Below are positions 16,262 to 25,402 of a stretch of 36,051 nt of DNA, piece after piece (position 1 is the first letter of the stretch; every line of letters begins with the position of its first letter). This DNA is from Treponemataceae bacterium (GTDB taxonomy: Bacteria > Spirochaetota > Spirochaetia > Treponematales > Treponemataceae). Location: NCBI GenBank assembly GCA_024402455.1, contig JAKSTS010000006.1:1-36051 (forward strand), in the 5' to 3' direction. A program made the translations under genes and the position numbers. Below the pieces are notes generated by a model. The model did no database searches. It had not been told where the DNA came from and saw only the letters and a program-made list of their open reading frames with translations.

Positions 16262-16721
16262 GCTGCTATGATACAACGTTTTTGTTTTTTTTTATACACT
16301 GTGAAATTCTGTTTTATAAAAAATATGTTCTGTTTGTTTCCATATTTATGTAAAAAAAATAGATTGTGAGTCAAAAAGACGCAATTTTGTGTGTTTATTT
16401 GACTCATCTGCATAAAATTGCTTCATAACCATGCAGAAAATGTTTTAAATAATGGTCTATTGAAGATAAACAGCCCGATGCAGAACGTTATGCTTTCTTT
16501 TAAAGCTGGCTTTTACTTTCTGTACGTGGGAAAAAAAGTAAAAAAATAAAGCAGAAAAGGGGTAGATGCATCATTCAGAAAGAAATTGAATAAATATTTT
16601 TTAGTGAAAATTCTTTTCTGCAGGAAACCTTTATTTCTTTTGAGTTTTTAATTCGTTATCACAGAATGAATTATAAAAATTGAATAAAAACAGGTTTTGT
16701 TTTTTTGTGAAAACTTAAAAG
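16262..16721. promoter_or_regulatory. Divergent spacer with inverted repeats upstream of hsp20
   Basis: No gene is visible. TGAGTCAAA (16367-16375) pairs with TTTGACTCA (16398-16406), and GCAATTTT (16381-16388) pairs with AAAATTGC (16414-16421). The two inverted repeats interleave, as in an H-type pseudoknot if transcribed. A third repeat, TTTTACTTT/AAAGTAAAA (16511-16519 and 16535-16543), lies closer to hsp20. Dyads 200-380 bp upstream of a sigma-54 promoter are where activator proteins often bind, so these are candidate enhancer sites. They could equally act on the divergent kinase gene. Confidence 0.35.
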
Positions 16722-16738
16722 TTGGCACGCTTTTTGCA
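16722..16738 (+). promoter_or_regulatory. Sigma-54 (-24/-12) promoter of hsp20
   Basis: The sequence TTGGCACG-CTTT-TTGCA matches the sigma-54 consensus at every conserved position. GG is at 16724-16725 and GC at 16736-16737, exactly 12 bp apart. Transcription would start near 16749, leaving a 55-base leader with GGAGG at 16795-16799 before the ATG. No competing good sigma-70 promoter is evident. Confidence 0.85.
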
Positions 16739-16804
16739 ATATAGTTTGTGTACGTAAAAAGTACAAAAATAACGACAAAAGCGAATATAACTTTGGAGGT
16801 TTAT

Positions 16805-17260
16805 ATGAACACACTTAGTATTTTTAATCCACGTTTTTCAGATGGTTTGTTTGATGCATTTGACGAAATGAATCAGGCAATGGGCAGATTCCTTCCGTCA
16901 GAAAAAACTTTGGCTGCAAGATTCTCTGCTCCAAAAGTTGACGTAAAAGAAACAAAAGATGCTTATCTTATGGATATGGATCTTCCTGGTCTGACAGAAA
17001 AAGATGTTGAAATCAGCTTGAAAGATTATTTGCTTTCAATTTCTTCTGTAAAAGAAGCAAAAACTGAAAAAGAAGAGAAAAAGGACGATGGCGAATGGCT
17101 TATAAAAGAACGCAGTTCAATGCAGTTTATGCGTCGTTTTTCTTTGCCAAATGACATTGATGCAGATGCAGTAAAAGCAAATTTTGCAAATGGAGTTCTT
17201 TCTGTAATCATTCCACGAAAATCAGAAAGTTCTGTACGGACAATTGCAATTAATGCATAG
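16805..17260 (+). CDS. hsp20: Hsp20/alpha-crystallin-family small heat-shock protein
   Basis: ATP-independent holdase that binds unfolding proteins. The 151-residue protein has an N-terminal arm (1-40), an alpha-crystallin domain (about 40-138: APKVDVKETKDAYLMDMDLP, then ANGVLSVIIPRK) and the C-terminal I-x-I anchor as TIAIN. An acidic/basic stretch EAKTEKEEKKDDGEW sits in the loop region. The ATG at 16805 follows GGAGG by 5 bases. The gene is monocistronic, between a sigma-54 promoter and a hairpin terminator. This places it under an activator-dependent regime rather than the more usual heat-shock control by sigma-32 or HrcA. Confidence 0.95.
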   Translation: MNTLSIFNPRFSDGLFDAFDEMNQAMGRFLPSEKTLAARFSAPKVDVKETKDAYLMDMDLPGLTEKDVEISLKDYLLSISSVKEAKTEKEEKKDDGEWLIKERSSMQFMRRFSLPNDIDADAVKANFANGVLSVIIPRKSESSVRTIAINA

Positions 17261-17318
17261 CAGCTTCTTTATAAATTGCAATTTTTGCAGCTGAATATTT
17301 TATGATGTTCAGCAGCAT

Positions 17319-17365
17319 AAAATGCTCCGGTTTGAATCGTCATTCAGGCTGGAGCATTTTTGTAT
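17319..17365 (+). terminator. Rho-independent terminator of hsp20
   Basis: AAAATGCTCC (17319-17328) pairs with GGAGCATTTT (17351-17360). The 22-base middle can itself pair as TGAAT/ATTCA. A short T-run follows. It lies between hsp20 and the lipoprotein gene. Confidence 0.8.
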
Positions 17366-17412
17366 GTTCCTTCTATCTTCCAAAAAATGATTCTCTGTGC
17401 TATGCTTGCAGC

Positions 17413-18717
17413 ATGAAATCCTTCAATTGTTTAAAGACATTCATTTTAGCGGCCTCTTTGGCTTGTGTTTTATTATTTGCTTCGTGTTCAAAAAAACTTG
17501 GATACAGTGTTATGTTGTGGTCTTTGCCGGAAGCAGGGCTTCGCGACGGCGATTTAGTTCAGGTTTATATTAAATCCAACATCAGTCAGGTTTATGTTAT
17601 TGGTGCTCCAGGAACACAGCAGAAAATAGAAGTTCCTTTCTGGCAAATAACAACACCGGCTGCTAAAAACAAAGCTATAAAAGCCTATGATTCATATAGA
17701 GAATATCAGAGTGTTTATGCATCTGTTGTTATTGACGGTTTGCCGGTTCGTTATGAACCTGTAAATACAGCACGGCAGGTTTACAGGCTTAGAAAAGGTG
17801 AAAATCTTAAGGTTTTAAAGAAAGGAACAGGAACTGCTCCTATGTCCGGTTCAAAACCGCTGCCCGGTGACTGGCTTTGGGTTATGACTTCAGATGGAAC
17901 AACAGGCTGGTGCTTTTCTTATAACTTGAAATTATTTGATGAAACAGCTCCTCAGCAAAAAGAAGAAGTTGAAGTTGCATATGATGAAGTTATAGAAACA
18001 ATTCTTGATTCTGTATGGTATCCTGAAAAATATCTTTCAATGATCAATGATAATCAGGTTGACATTCCTTATTTTGAAAAAAATTATTATTTTAATCCGG
18101 GAAAAGAAACAGGAACAATTGAACTTAGAATGCAGGATTCGTTCAAAACATGGAATTATGCCGGAACAGAAAAGCTTGATAATGGAAATTATCGTTTTAA
18201 GGGCACAAACCTTATTTTGAGTGTCCGCAAAAATAATGCAGTCGTTTTGCAGTACCCGGATTCAAAAGGCAAACAAAAAGCTGAAACTCTTGTTCAGCTT
18301 TCAGCACCAATTGAAGAAATTATTGCAGCTGAAGAAGAGCGCCGTTCTGCACTGCTTGCACGTTTTGTAATGTCTGGTTCTAATTTTTCAAGCACAAATT
18401 ACGGCGATTTATTTCTTCTTGATGACGGTACATTTTCGTGGACATCTTATCAGCGCCTTGTTCCGCAGGTTATTCCGGCACAGTCTGGCGAAAGAGGCAG
18501 AATATCTTTTGATACTTTTGCAAACGCTTCTGTTTCTTCTGTTTATGATGGTGTTGTTACTTTTACATTTGACAGAAATAATAAGAAAGTCCGCTTCCTT
18601 TATAAACTTGAATCGAATGGCATAAGGCTTGAAGAAACAACAGCTGCCACAATTAAAGACAATGTTGTAACAGCACGGGGAACAAATGCGCTCGTTCTGT
18701 TTTTTGGAAATGAATAA
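17413..18717 (+). CDS. SH3-domain lipoprotein
   Basis: Predicted exported lipoprotein of 434 residues. The signal peptide (MKSFNCLKTFILAASLACVL, with LLFASC) ends in a lipobox with Cys about residue 25. A bacterial SH3-like segment spans about 105-185 (GLPVRYEPVNTARQVYRLRK, LKVLKKGTG, WLWVMTSDGTTGWCFSYNL). Two beta-rich segments follow, possibly repeated lipocalin-like folds (about 200-300 and 315-434). The frame opens 37 codons upstream, but that part overlaps the hsp20 terminator, so the ATG at 17413 is used. Its stop overlaps the ABC-F start by one base, implying co-expression. The function is unknown; a cell-wall-binding sensor or scaffold role is a guess based on the SH3 module. Confidence 0.8.
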   Translation: MKSFNCLKTFILAASLACVLLFASCSKKLGYSVMLWSLPEAGLRDGDLVQVYIKSNISQVYVIGAPGTQQKIEVPFWQITTPAAKNKAIKAYDSYREYQSVYASVVIDGLPVRYEPVNTARQVYRLRKGENLKVLKKGTGTAPMSGSKPLPGDWLWVMTSDGTTGWCFSYNLKLFDETAPQQKEEVEVAYDEVIETILDSVWYPEKYLSMINDNQVDIPYFEKNYYFNPGKETGTIELRMQDSFKTWNYAGTEKLDNGNYRFKGTNLILSVRKNNAVVLQYPDSKGKQKAETLVQLSAPIEEIIAAEEERRSALLARFVMSGSNFSSTNYGDLFLLDDGTFSWTSYQRLVPQVIPAQSGERGRISFDTFANASVSSVYDGVVTFTFDRNNKKVRFLYKLESNGIRLEETTAATIKDNVVTARGTNALVLFFGNE

Positions 18718-20696
18718 TGGCATTTGTTCAATTTTCTAAAGTTTCTCTTGCTTTTGGAGACCGTGACATATTAAAAGACGCCACAGTTTACCTTGCTGCC
18801 GGCAGCAAAGCTGCCTTGGCTGGTGCAAATGGTTCTGGAAAGTCAACTTTGATGAAAGTGCTTGCCGGTTCCATTGAAGCAGATTCCGGTGAACGGGCTG
18901 TGCAGAAAAATGCCAGAATTGCATATCTTCCTCAGTCTGGCATTGTGTTTAAAGATGCAACGCTAAGAGAAGAAGTTGACCGTGCTTTTGAATATGGGCA
19001 TAGTCTTTCAAAAGAGCTTGATGCGCTTGGCGACGAGCTCAAAAAAGAAGAATATTCCAAGAATGATGCAAAAAGTGCACCGTTTCTTGAAAAATATCAT
19101 GAACTTCAGACAAAACTTGAAGAATCTGACTGGTATCGGCGTGAAGCTGTTTCTGAACAGGTGCTTGTAGGTCTTGGTTTTGCTGTAAAAGATTTTGACC
19201 GTCCTGTCGCAGAATTTTCTGGCGGCTGGCAGATGCGAATTGCGCTTGCAAAAGTTCTGCTTGAAAAACCTGATATTATTTTGCTTGACGAACCGACAAA
19301 CTATCTTGATATTGAAGCAAGAACATGGCTTGAACAATGGCTGCAGGATTTTAAAGGCGGTTTTTTGATTGTAAGCCATGACCGCTTTTTCCTTGATGTA
19401 ACTGTAAATGAAGTTTATGAGCTTTTTAACGGCAACCTTCGCCGTTATGCTGGAAACTATTCGCATTACGAAGAAGTTCGTCGTGCAGAGCTTGATCAGC
19501 TTATGGCAAATTATGAACTTCAGCAGGCAGAGATAAAAAAACTGGAAGATTTTATCCGTCGTTTTGGTGCAAAAGCTACTAAAGCTGCACAGGCACAGGA
19601 ACGCATGAAAATGCTCGAAAAAATCGAGCGCATTGAAATTCCAGAAAACTTAAAAAAAATACATTTTTCTTTTCCGCCTGCTCCACATTCGGGCAAGCTT
19701 GTTCTTACTGTAAGTGAACTTTCTAAAACGTATCCAGCTTCAAACGAGCATCTTGAGCCGAATTGTGTAATCAAAAACCTTGATTTTATTCTTGAAAACG
19801 GCGAAAGACTTGTTGTTGCTGGTCGAAACGGTGCCGGAAAAACAACATTGCTCAGAATTATTGCAGGTCAAGACCAGGATTTTTCTGGAACAGTAAAACT
19901 TGGTGCAGGTGTTTCTATCGGATATTTCTCTCAGGACAGTGCAGAGCAGCTGCAGGGCTCAAAAACTGTGCTTGAAACAATTGAAGCAGAGGCACCGTTT
20001 GAATTAATTCCAAAAGTGCGCGATATGCTCGGTGCATTTTTGTTTCGTGGCGATGATGTTTATAAACAGGTTTCGGTTCTTTCTGGTGGAGAAAAAAGCC
20101 GGCTTGCGCTGCTTAAACTTCTTTTAAGGCCAGTAAATCTTTTGATTCTTGATGAACCGACAAATCATCTTGATTTATCTTCTAAAGATGTTTTGCTTGA
20201 TGCATTGAAAGATTTCGGCGGAACGGTTTTGTTTGTTTCGCACGACAGAGGCTTTATTGAAAACCTTGCAACACGTGTAATAGAACTTAAACCTGGTTCG
20301 GCGCGTCTGTTTGCCGGCGACTATCGTTATTATCTTGAGCGGCTTGAAGCTGAAGCACAAGGTGCTCCGACAGACACAAGTACAAACGAAGCAAAACAGG
20401 CTGCAGCTGCACAGCCTGAAAAAAAGCAGTCTTCTCAATTGAGCTGGGAAGATGAAAAGCGCCGCAAAAATGAGCGTAAAAAGCTTGAACGTGAAGAAGA
20501 ACAGTTGATGAATGAAATTGCTGCCACAGAAGAAGAAAAAGCAGATTTAGAAGCACAACTTGCGCTTCCTGCTGTTTATTCAGATGGTGCAAAAAGTTCA
20601 GCCGTTCAAAAGAAAATAGAAGCACTTGATAAAACGCTTGAAGAATTAAATGCAAAATGGGAAGTTTGTGCTGAAGCACTTGAAACTTTGTCTTGA
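18717..20696 (+). CDS. ABC-F family ATP-binding protein (Uup/YdiF-like)
   Basis: Soluble protein with two ABC domains and no membrane helices; members act on ribosomes. First domain: Walker A GANGSGKST near residue 37, signature FSGGWQMRIALAKVLL and Walker B ILLDEPTNYLD. The interdomain linker (about 245-330) is helical and basic, as in the ABC-F P-site tRNA interaction motif region. Second domain: GRNGAGKTT, LSGGEKSRLALLKLLL and LILDEPTNHLDL. A charged coiled coil (about 565-659, DEKRRKNERKKLEREEEQ) resembles the Uup C-terminal domain. At 659 residues it is full length. Both ATP sites look intact. It could be housekeeping or antibiotic-protective; no drug-resistance context is seen. Confidence 0.92.
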   Translation: MAFVQFSKVSLAFGDRDILKDATVYLAAGSKAALAGANGSGKSTLMKVLAGSIEADSGERAVQKNARIAYLPQSGIVFKDATLREEVDRAFEYGHSLSKELDALGDELKKEEYSKNDAKSAPFLEKYHELQTKLEESDWYRREAVSEQVLVGLGFAVKDFDRPVAEFSGGWQMRIALAKVLLEKPDIILLDEPTNYLDIEARTWLEQWLQDFKGGFLIVSHDRFFLDVTVNEVYELFNGNLRRYAGNYSHYEEVRRAELDQLMANYELQQAEIKKLEDFIRRFGAKATKAAQAQERMKMLEKIERIEIPENLKKIHFSFPPAPHSGKLVLTVSELSKTYPASNEHLEPNCVIKNLDFILENGERLVVAGRNGAGKTTLLRIIAGQDQDFSGTVKLGAGVSIGYFSQDSAEQLQGSKTVLETIEAEAPFELIPKVRDMLGAFLFRGDDVYKQVSVLSGGEKSRLALLKLLLRPVNLLILDEPTNHLDLSSKDVLLDALKDFGGTVLFVSHDRGFIENLATRVIELKPGSARLFAGDYRYYLERLEAEAQGAPTDTSTNEAKQAAAAQPEKKQSSQLSWEDEKRRKNERKKLEREEEQLMNEIAATEEEKADLEAQLALPAVYSDGAKSSAVQKKIEALDKTLEELNAKWEVCAEALETLS

Positions 20697-20705
20697 AAAA
20701 TCTGC

Positions 20706-20745
20706 AAAAAGCTGAAACGGCTGTCTGTCGTTCCGGCTTTTTTGT
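20706..20745. terminator. Bidirectional terminator between convergent genes
   Basis: AAAAAGCTGAAACG (20706-20719) pairs with CGTTCCGGCTTTTT (20729-20742), with one mismatch and one G-T pair. A-runs and T-runs flank it on both sides, so it can serve both the ABC-F gene (+) and the kinase-like gene (-). Confidence 0.75.
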
Positions 20746-20765
20746 TAACAAGCATCAGATTTTGT

Positions 20766-22604
20766 TTATGCGTCTGCCATTGTAATTTCCGTGTCTTTGT
20801 CTTCTGTGTCTGCCTTTAAAAGCGGCAGTTCAATGAAAAATTCTGCGCCTTCGTTCTGCTTTGATGTAAACCACATTTTGCCTTGAAAATGGCCTATTAT
20901 TGTGGCGTGTGCCATATAAAGGTTTGTTCCAGAACTGTGCTTGCCTTTTGTTGTAACAACCTGCTTAAAAAGCTTGTCTTGAATTTCCATCGGAATGCCT
21001 CCGGCGTAGTCTCCGATGGAAAGCAGAACATTTTCTTTTTTTTGGGTAATTGTAAAATAAATAAAACCTTCCGCACCTTTGTATGCATGCATGCTGTTTG
21101 TAATTAATGCAAGCAGAATCTGTGCAAGACTGCCCATGTCGCCTTGAATGAGTGAATCTTTATTGCCGTTGACTGTCGTTTTGAGCGTGCACTGTGTTGC
21201 TTTCAGTTTGTCTTTTACAAGAAATTCAACACGTTTTGAAAGTTCTTCAAGTGAAAAACTCTTGCCGTTTTCAACAATAAGCCTTTCTGTCTGTTCTGTT
21301 ATGGTTGAAAGAATGCTTTCAAAGGCTTCAATACCGGAACGCTGGCTTTGAAGATTCTGTCGGATTTCCCTGATAATTTCCTGAAATTCATCTGAATTAA
21401 GGCTGCCGTTTTTAAGCTGCTGCAAACATTCTTCTGTTATTCCGTCAATGTTGTTTGTCGAATTTGACATTCTCAAGACTGGTGCTTTTAGATTTTGAAC
21501 GACACTTCCAATCATTTGTGCAATTGAAGTAAGACGCTCCTGTTCGACAAAACTTGCATAATCTTTTTTTGACTGTGTAATGTCTTGTCCCATCATTATG
21601 CAGGCTCTGTAACGGTCTTTGTGAAAAATCGGGGTAAATTCACATTGAAATATATGGTCTGTATCGCTGTTTTCTGTCGGATGATAGATTATTTCTGTTT
21701 TTACCGGTTTTCTTGTTTTGCGGGCTTCAGAAATAACATTAAGCATCATGTCATAATCAAAAAATGAATGATATGCATTGATGATTTCATTAAAAGATGT
21801 TCCTTTTTTCAATCTGTGCGACGGAAATGCCTGAAAAGCCGGTTCGTTAAAATCTACGATTGTAAGCTGTTCGTCAAGAACAATATAAACATAAGAGATG
21901 CGGTCTACGATGGAACGCAGAACAAGCGGTGTGTTTTCAAGAAAATTATATTTTAAGATTGTTTTGTAAAATGAAAAAGCACAGACTGCAAAACTTATCG
22001 GTGTGGCATATGCGTTAAAATAAGGTATTTTCGCAATATATAAGATGTTTACTAAAATTGGCAGAGATGTGCTTAAAATAATAAAAGTTGCCTGCGTGTG
22101 CATTTCTTTTTCGCTTTTTTTGCGGAATTCAAAAAGGAAAAAGACAGAAAATGCAATTGTGGCATTAAAAATCATAATATGTGCTATGGAAAGTGATCCT
22201 ATAGATTGACCCAAAACTGTATAAGATGAATAGAACAGGTTAAATCTGTCGTTTGTCCAAAGTGCAAACTGCGTAATAACAGGATCTATTGCGAGCAAAT
22301 AAGCAAATTTATTTGCTGTTTTTCCGTCTCTTGCAAAATAATATGATAGAAGAATTATCCATATTGGCGTTATGGAAATTGAAAGATATTTGAACCGCTC
22401 AAGAATTTTTGCAAATTCCAGATGATTGACCCTTAAAGAAACATCTTCAAAAAAAAGCAGACAGAACCAGAATTCAATTGTAACAATAAAACCAATAAGA
22501 AGATATTGAAGGTAATTTTTCTTTCTTTTGCATATGACTAAAATAAGCAGAAACGAAAGGAATACAAAAGCAAAAAGTGCCAAGAAATAAACAAATAATG
22601 TCAT
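20766..22604 (-). CDS. 7TM histidine-kinase-like protein lacking the phosphoacceptor histidine
   Basis: The N-terminal 225 residues form a seven-helix membrane sensor of the histidine-kinase 7TM type, including the hallmark LWTNDRFNLFYSSY. A PAS domain follows (about 235-350: VYIVLDEQLTIVDFNEPAFQ), then a helical dimerisation region and an HATPase domain. In relatives the H-box reads GxxxHNLKTPI-like; here it is GSVVQNLKAPVL, so the His is Gln370 (CAA at 21495-21497). No other His lies in the dimerisation helices. The ATPase part looks usable: ITNSMHAY (N-box), GDYAGGIP (G1) and SSGTNLYMAH (G2). It is probably a pseudokinase or a partner in a heterodimer. GGAGG precedes the ATG at 22604. No response regulator is adjacent. 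Confidence 0.88.
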   Translation of the reverse strand: MTLFVYFLALFAFVFLSFLLILVICKRKKNYLQYLLIGFIVTIEFWFCLLFFEDVSLRVNHLEFAKILERFKYLSISITPIWIILLSYYFARDGKTANKFAYLLAIDPVITQFALWTNDRFNLFYSSYTVLGQSIGSLSIAHIMIFNATIAFSVFFLFEFRKKSEKEMHTQATFIILSTSLPILVNILYIAKIPYFNAYATPISFAVCAFSFYKTILKYNFLENTPLVLRSIVDRISYVYIVLDEQLTIVDFNEPAFQAFPSHRLKKGTSFNEIINAYHSFFDYDMMLNVISEARKTRKPVKTEIIYHPTENSDTDHIFQCEFTPIFHKDRYRACIMMGQDITQSKKDYASFVEQERLTSIAQMIGSVVQNLKAPVLRMSNSTNNIDGITEECLQQLKNGSLNSDEFQEIIREIRQNLQSQRSGIEAFESILSTITEQTERLIVENGKSFSLEELSKRVEFLVKDKLKATQCTLKTTVNGNKDSLIQGDMGSLAQILLALITNSMHAYKGAEGFIYFTITQKKENVLLSIGDYAGGIPMEIQDKLFKQVVTTKGKHSSGTNLYMAHATIIGHFQGKMWFTSKQNEGAEFFIELPLLKADTEDKDTEITMADA

Positions 22605-22763
22605 AAAAACCTCCGAGCATTTAATGCTTTCAAATAATTCTGTCTTATTTTAGCATGAAAATTTGTTTTTGAGATATTGTTGCTTTATAAAAACTGAATT
22701 TTTTGAAAAGCAATAATTACGAAGCTGTCTTTATTAAAAAGCGGAAATTTATCAGGAATGCAT

Positions 22764-22813
22764 AAAAAAATCCCTGAAACAGTTGTGTTAAAACTGAAGT
22801 TTCAGGGATTTTT
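22764..22813 (-). terminator. Rho-independent terminator of ackA
   Basis: AAATCCCTGAAAC (22768-22780) pairs with GTTTCAGGGATTT (22799-22811), extended by A/T runs on both sides. Read on the - strand it ends in a long T-tract, 24 bp past the ackA stop. It may also work on the other strand. Confidence 0.85.
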
Positions 22814-22836
22814 GAAACAGCCGTTAACGGCTTGTT

Positions 22837-24168
22837 TTATTTTGCAAGAATTGTTGCAAGTTTTGGATTTTCTGCAAGTTCTTTTTTAAGACCTTCTGCA
22901 CGTGCTTTGTTTACGTAATCCGGACTCTGGAAAGAATATGTAAAGTTTGTATGAACGTCATATGTGCCTTTCATCAAAGCATAAGCGTCTTCTGTCATTA
23001 CAAGTTCTTCGTCTGTTGGAATTACGAAAATCTTTACTTTTGAATCATCTGCACTGATGCATGTTTCTGCATTGCTTGAATTTGCAAGTGTATTCTTTGC
23101 TTTATCAAGTTTAATGCCCAAGAATTCAAGTCCTTCAAGACATTTTTCGCGGATTAAAGGAGCATGTTCGCCAACACCTGCAGTAAATACGATTGCTTCT
23201 GCACCGCCAAGAGCAGCCATATAAGAACCAAAGTATTTTTTTAAGCGGTAGCATTCCATTTCGACTGCAAGTTTAGCTTTTTCGTCGCCTGCCTCAGCAG
23301 CTTTCTGAACATCACGGCGGTCTGTGTATTTGCCTGTAATGCCTAAAAGACCAGACTTTTTGTTCATTGCTGTGTCCATTTCAGCAGGAGACATGCCTGT
23401 TTTTCGCATGATGTAAAATGCCAAAGCTGGGTCCATGTCGCCAGTGCGTGTGCCCATTACAAGACCTTCAAGCGGAGTAATTCCCATTGATGTATCAAAA
23501 CATTTGCCGTTTTTTACAGCGCACATAGATGCACCGTTTCCAATGTGGGCAATAATAACGTTTGTGTCTTTTGGTTCTTTGTGGAGCAGAACAGATGCAC
23601 GTTTTGCCGTGTAAAGGAATGATGTCCCATGGAAACCATAGCGGCGTGCTGCATATTTTTCGTACCATTCGTGTGGAATTGCGTACATAAAGCTTGTTGC
23701 AGGCATTGTCTGGTGCCATGCTGTGTCCATAACTGCGCAGTGTGGAACATCCGGCAGAACTTTCTGTGCTGCTTCAATTCCCATAATATTTGCAGGATTG
23801 TGAAGCGGACCAAGGTCCTGAACAGAACGGAATGTTTCAATGATTTCTGGAGTACAAATTACTGATTTTGTGAATTTGTCGCCTCCATGAAGAACACGGT
23901 GACCTACAGCTTTAATAACGCTCATGTCGCTGATTACACCGACATTTTTGTCTGTAATTGCGTTGATGATTAATTCAATTGCTTCTTTGTGTGTTGGACA
24001 TGGGCTTTCTTTTACAAATTTTTCTTTGCCTTTTGCTTTATGTGTAATTACTGAACCGTCTTGAGTAACACGTTCAACTACGCCAGACGCAAGTACGTCT
24101 TTATTGTCCCAGTCATAAACCTGGTATTTGGCGGAAGAGCTTCCGCAGTTTAATGTAAGAATAACCAT
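22837..24168 (-). CDS. ackA: Acetate kinase
   Basis: Converts acetyl phosphate and ADP to acetate and ATP, a main energy step in fermenting spirochaetes. Motifs: [16 protein letters not shown] (phosphate loop), [76 protein letters not shown] and [11 protein letters not shown]. At 443 residues it is some 40 longer than most. The extra part is a C-terminal tail after the last family motif (about 400-443, [20 protein letters not shown] onward). GAGG precedes the ATG. No phosphotransacetylase gene is next to it. Confidence 0.97.
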   Translation of the reverse strand: MVILTLNCGSSSAKYQVYDWDNKDVLASGVVERVTQDGSVITHKAKGKEKFVKESPCPTHKEAIELIINAITDKNVGVISDMSVIKAVGHRVLHGGDKFTKSVICTPEIIETFRSVQDLGPLHNPANIMGIEAAQKVLPDVPHCAVMDTAWHQTMPATSFMYAIPHEWYEKYAARRYGFHGTSFLYTAKRASVLLHKEPKDTNVIIAHIGNGASMCAVKNGKCFDTSMGITPLEGLVMGTRTGDMDPALAFYIMRKTGMSPAEMDTAMNKKSGLLGITGKYTDRRDVQKAAEAGDEKAKLAVEMECYRLKKYFGSYMAALGGAEAIVFTAGVGEHAPLIREKCLEGLEFLGIKLDKAKNTLANSSNAETCISADDSKVKIFVIPTDEELVMTEDAYALMKGTYDVHTNFTYSFQSPDYVNKARAEGLKKELAENPKLATILAK

Positions 24169-24209
24169 AAAGAATCCTCTATCGTGAAAAGTGTGCCAAA
24201 AAGGCTTTT

Positions 24210-24248
24210 TTGAAAATCTAAAGAAAAATGATTTTCAAGAGAATTATA
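24210..24248 (-). promoter_or_regulatory. ackA promoter -10 and start-site hairpin
   Basis: A perfect TATAAT lies on the - strand (24243-24248), with a poor -35. Transcription would start near 24236. There a 9-bp perfect inverted repeat TTGAAAATC-N11-GATTTTCAA (24210-24238) covers the start site, either an operator or a 5'-end mRNA hairpin. A smaller GCC/GGC hairpin lies at 24195-24205. Confidence 0.45.
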
Positions 24249-24403
24249 GTATAAAGGAAATGTTAAAAAGAGAAAAGAGATATATCTGTGCATCTCTAAA
24301 AAACGGAAATTTTTTAGTAACGGATTTAGCTTTGAATTTGTTTATCCATTATATAAAATCTTGAGACGCAGAGTTTAAGGCGCCTCTGGATATTGGAGAA
24401 AAA

Positions 24404-25384
24404 ATGAAAGTTTTAGTTATCGGTGGTGCTGGTTATATTGGAAGTCATGTTGTTAAAGCCCTTTTGAAAAGCGGACACTCTGTTGCAGTTTTTGACAATC
24501 TTTCTTCAGGTTTAAGACAGAATCTTTTTAAGACGAATGATTTCATTCACGGAGATATTCTGAACTTTACGCAGCTTGATGCTGCATTTGCACGCGGTTT
24601 TGATGCTTTTATTCATCTTGCTGCATTTAAAGCAGCCGGAGAATCAATGATTGAACCTGAAAAATATTCATTAAACAATATTTCTGGAACAATCAATATT
24701 TTGAATGCAGCAGTAAAAAACAACTGCAAAAAAATGGTTTTTTCTTCAAGTGCTGCAATTTTTGGTGAACCGCAGTATCTCCCGATTGACGAAAAACATC
24801 CGAAGAATCCTGCAAATTATTATGGTTTTACAAAACTTGATATTGAACATTATCTTGAATGGTATGACCAGCTGCGCGGTTTAAAATATGCAGCTTTGCG
24901 CTATTTTAATGCAGCAGGCTATGATCCTGACGGCGAACTTTACGGACTCGAACAGAACCCGGCAAATTTACTGCCTGTAATTATGGAAACAGCCTGTGGA
25001 ATTAGAAGTGAACTTAAAGTTTTTGGAAGCGACTATGATACAAGAGACGGCACATGCATAAGAGATTATGTTCACGTTTCTGACCTTGCAGATGCTCATG
25101 TAAAAGCTCTTGAATATATTTCAACAAAGAACGAAAGTCTTGTAGCAAATCTTGGAAGCGAAGTAGGGGTTTCTGTTACAGAAATGCTTGAAACAGCGCG
25201 TCGTGTAACAGGCGAAAAAATTCCTGCAAGCTATGTTGAACGTCGCCCGGGCGATCCGTCTTGTCTTTATGCAACTTCTGCATATGCAAGAGAAAAGCTC
25301 AACTGGAAACCGAAATTTTCGGACGTTGAAACACTTGTAAGTTCAACCTGGCAGGCTTATCAGAAGAATTTTGCAAAAAAATAA
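24404..25384 (+). CDS. galE: UDP-glucose 4-epimerase
   Basis: Interconverts UDP-glucose and UDP-galactose with bound NAD. Extended SDR fold: GGAGYIGSH at 7-15 for NAD binding, VFDNLSSG, HLAAFKAAGESM, catalytic Ser in SSSAAIFGEP (about 114-123), and the YxxxK pair Tyr140/Lys144 in YYGFTK. Substrate-binding LRYFNAAGYDPDGE, GTCIRDYVHVSDLA and ERRPGDPSCLYA also match. The 326-residue length is normal. GGAG lies 7 bases before the ATG. A short hairpin GAGACGC/GCGCCTC lies in the leader at 24363-24386. It is monocistronic and probably supplies sugars for envelope glycans. Confidence 0.96.
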   Translation: MKVLVIGGAGYIGSHVVKALLKSGHSVAVFDNLSSGLRQNLFKTNDFIHGDILNFTQLDAAFARGFDAFIHLAAFKAAGESMIEPEKYSLNNISGTINILNAAVKNNCKKMVFSSSAAIFGEPQYLPIDEKHPKNPANYYGFTKLDIEHYLEWYDQLRGLKYAALRYFNAAGYDPDGELYGLEQNPANLLPVIMETACGIRSELKVFGSDYDTRDGTCIRDYVHVSDLADAHVKALEYISTKNESLVANLGSEVGVSVTEMLETARRVTGEKIPASYVERRPGDPSCLYATSAYAREKLNWKPKFSDVETLVSSTWQAYQKNFAKK

Positions 25385-25402
25385 CAGCTTAAACTGCAAA
25401 AA

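Noticed and set aside
24188..24204. Sigma-54-like -24 element (TTGGCACA) on the - strand before ackA
   Set aside because: The required GC of the -12 element at the right spacing is missing, and a TATAAT box fits better.
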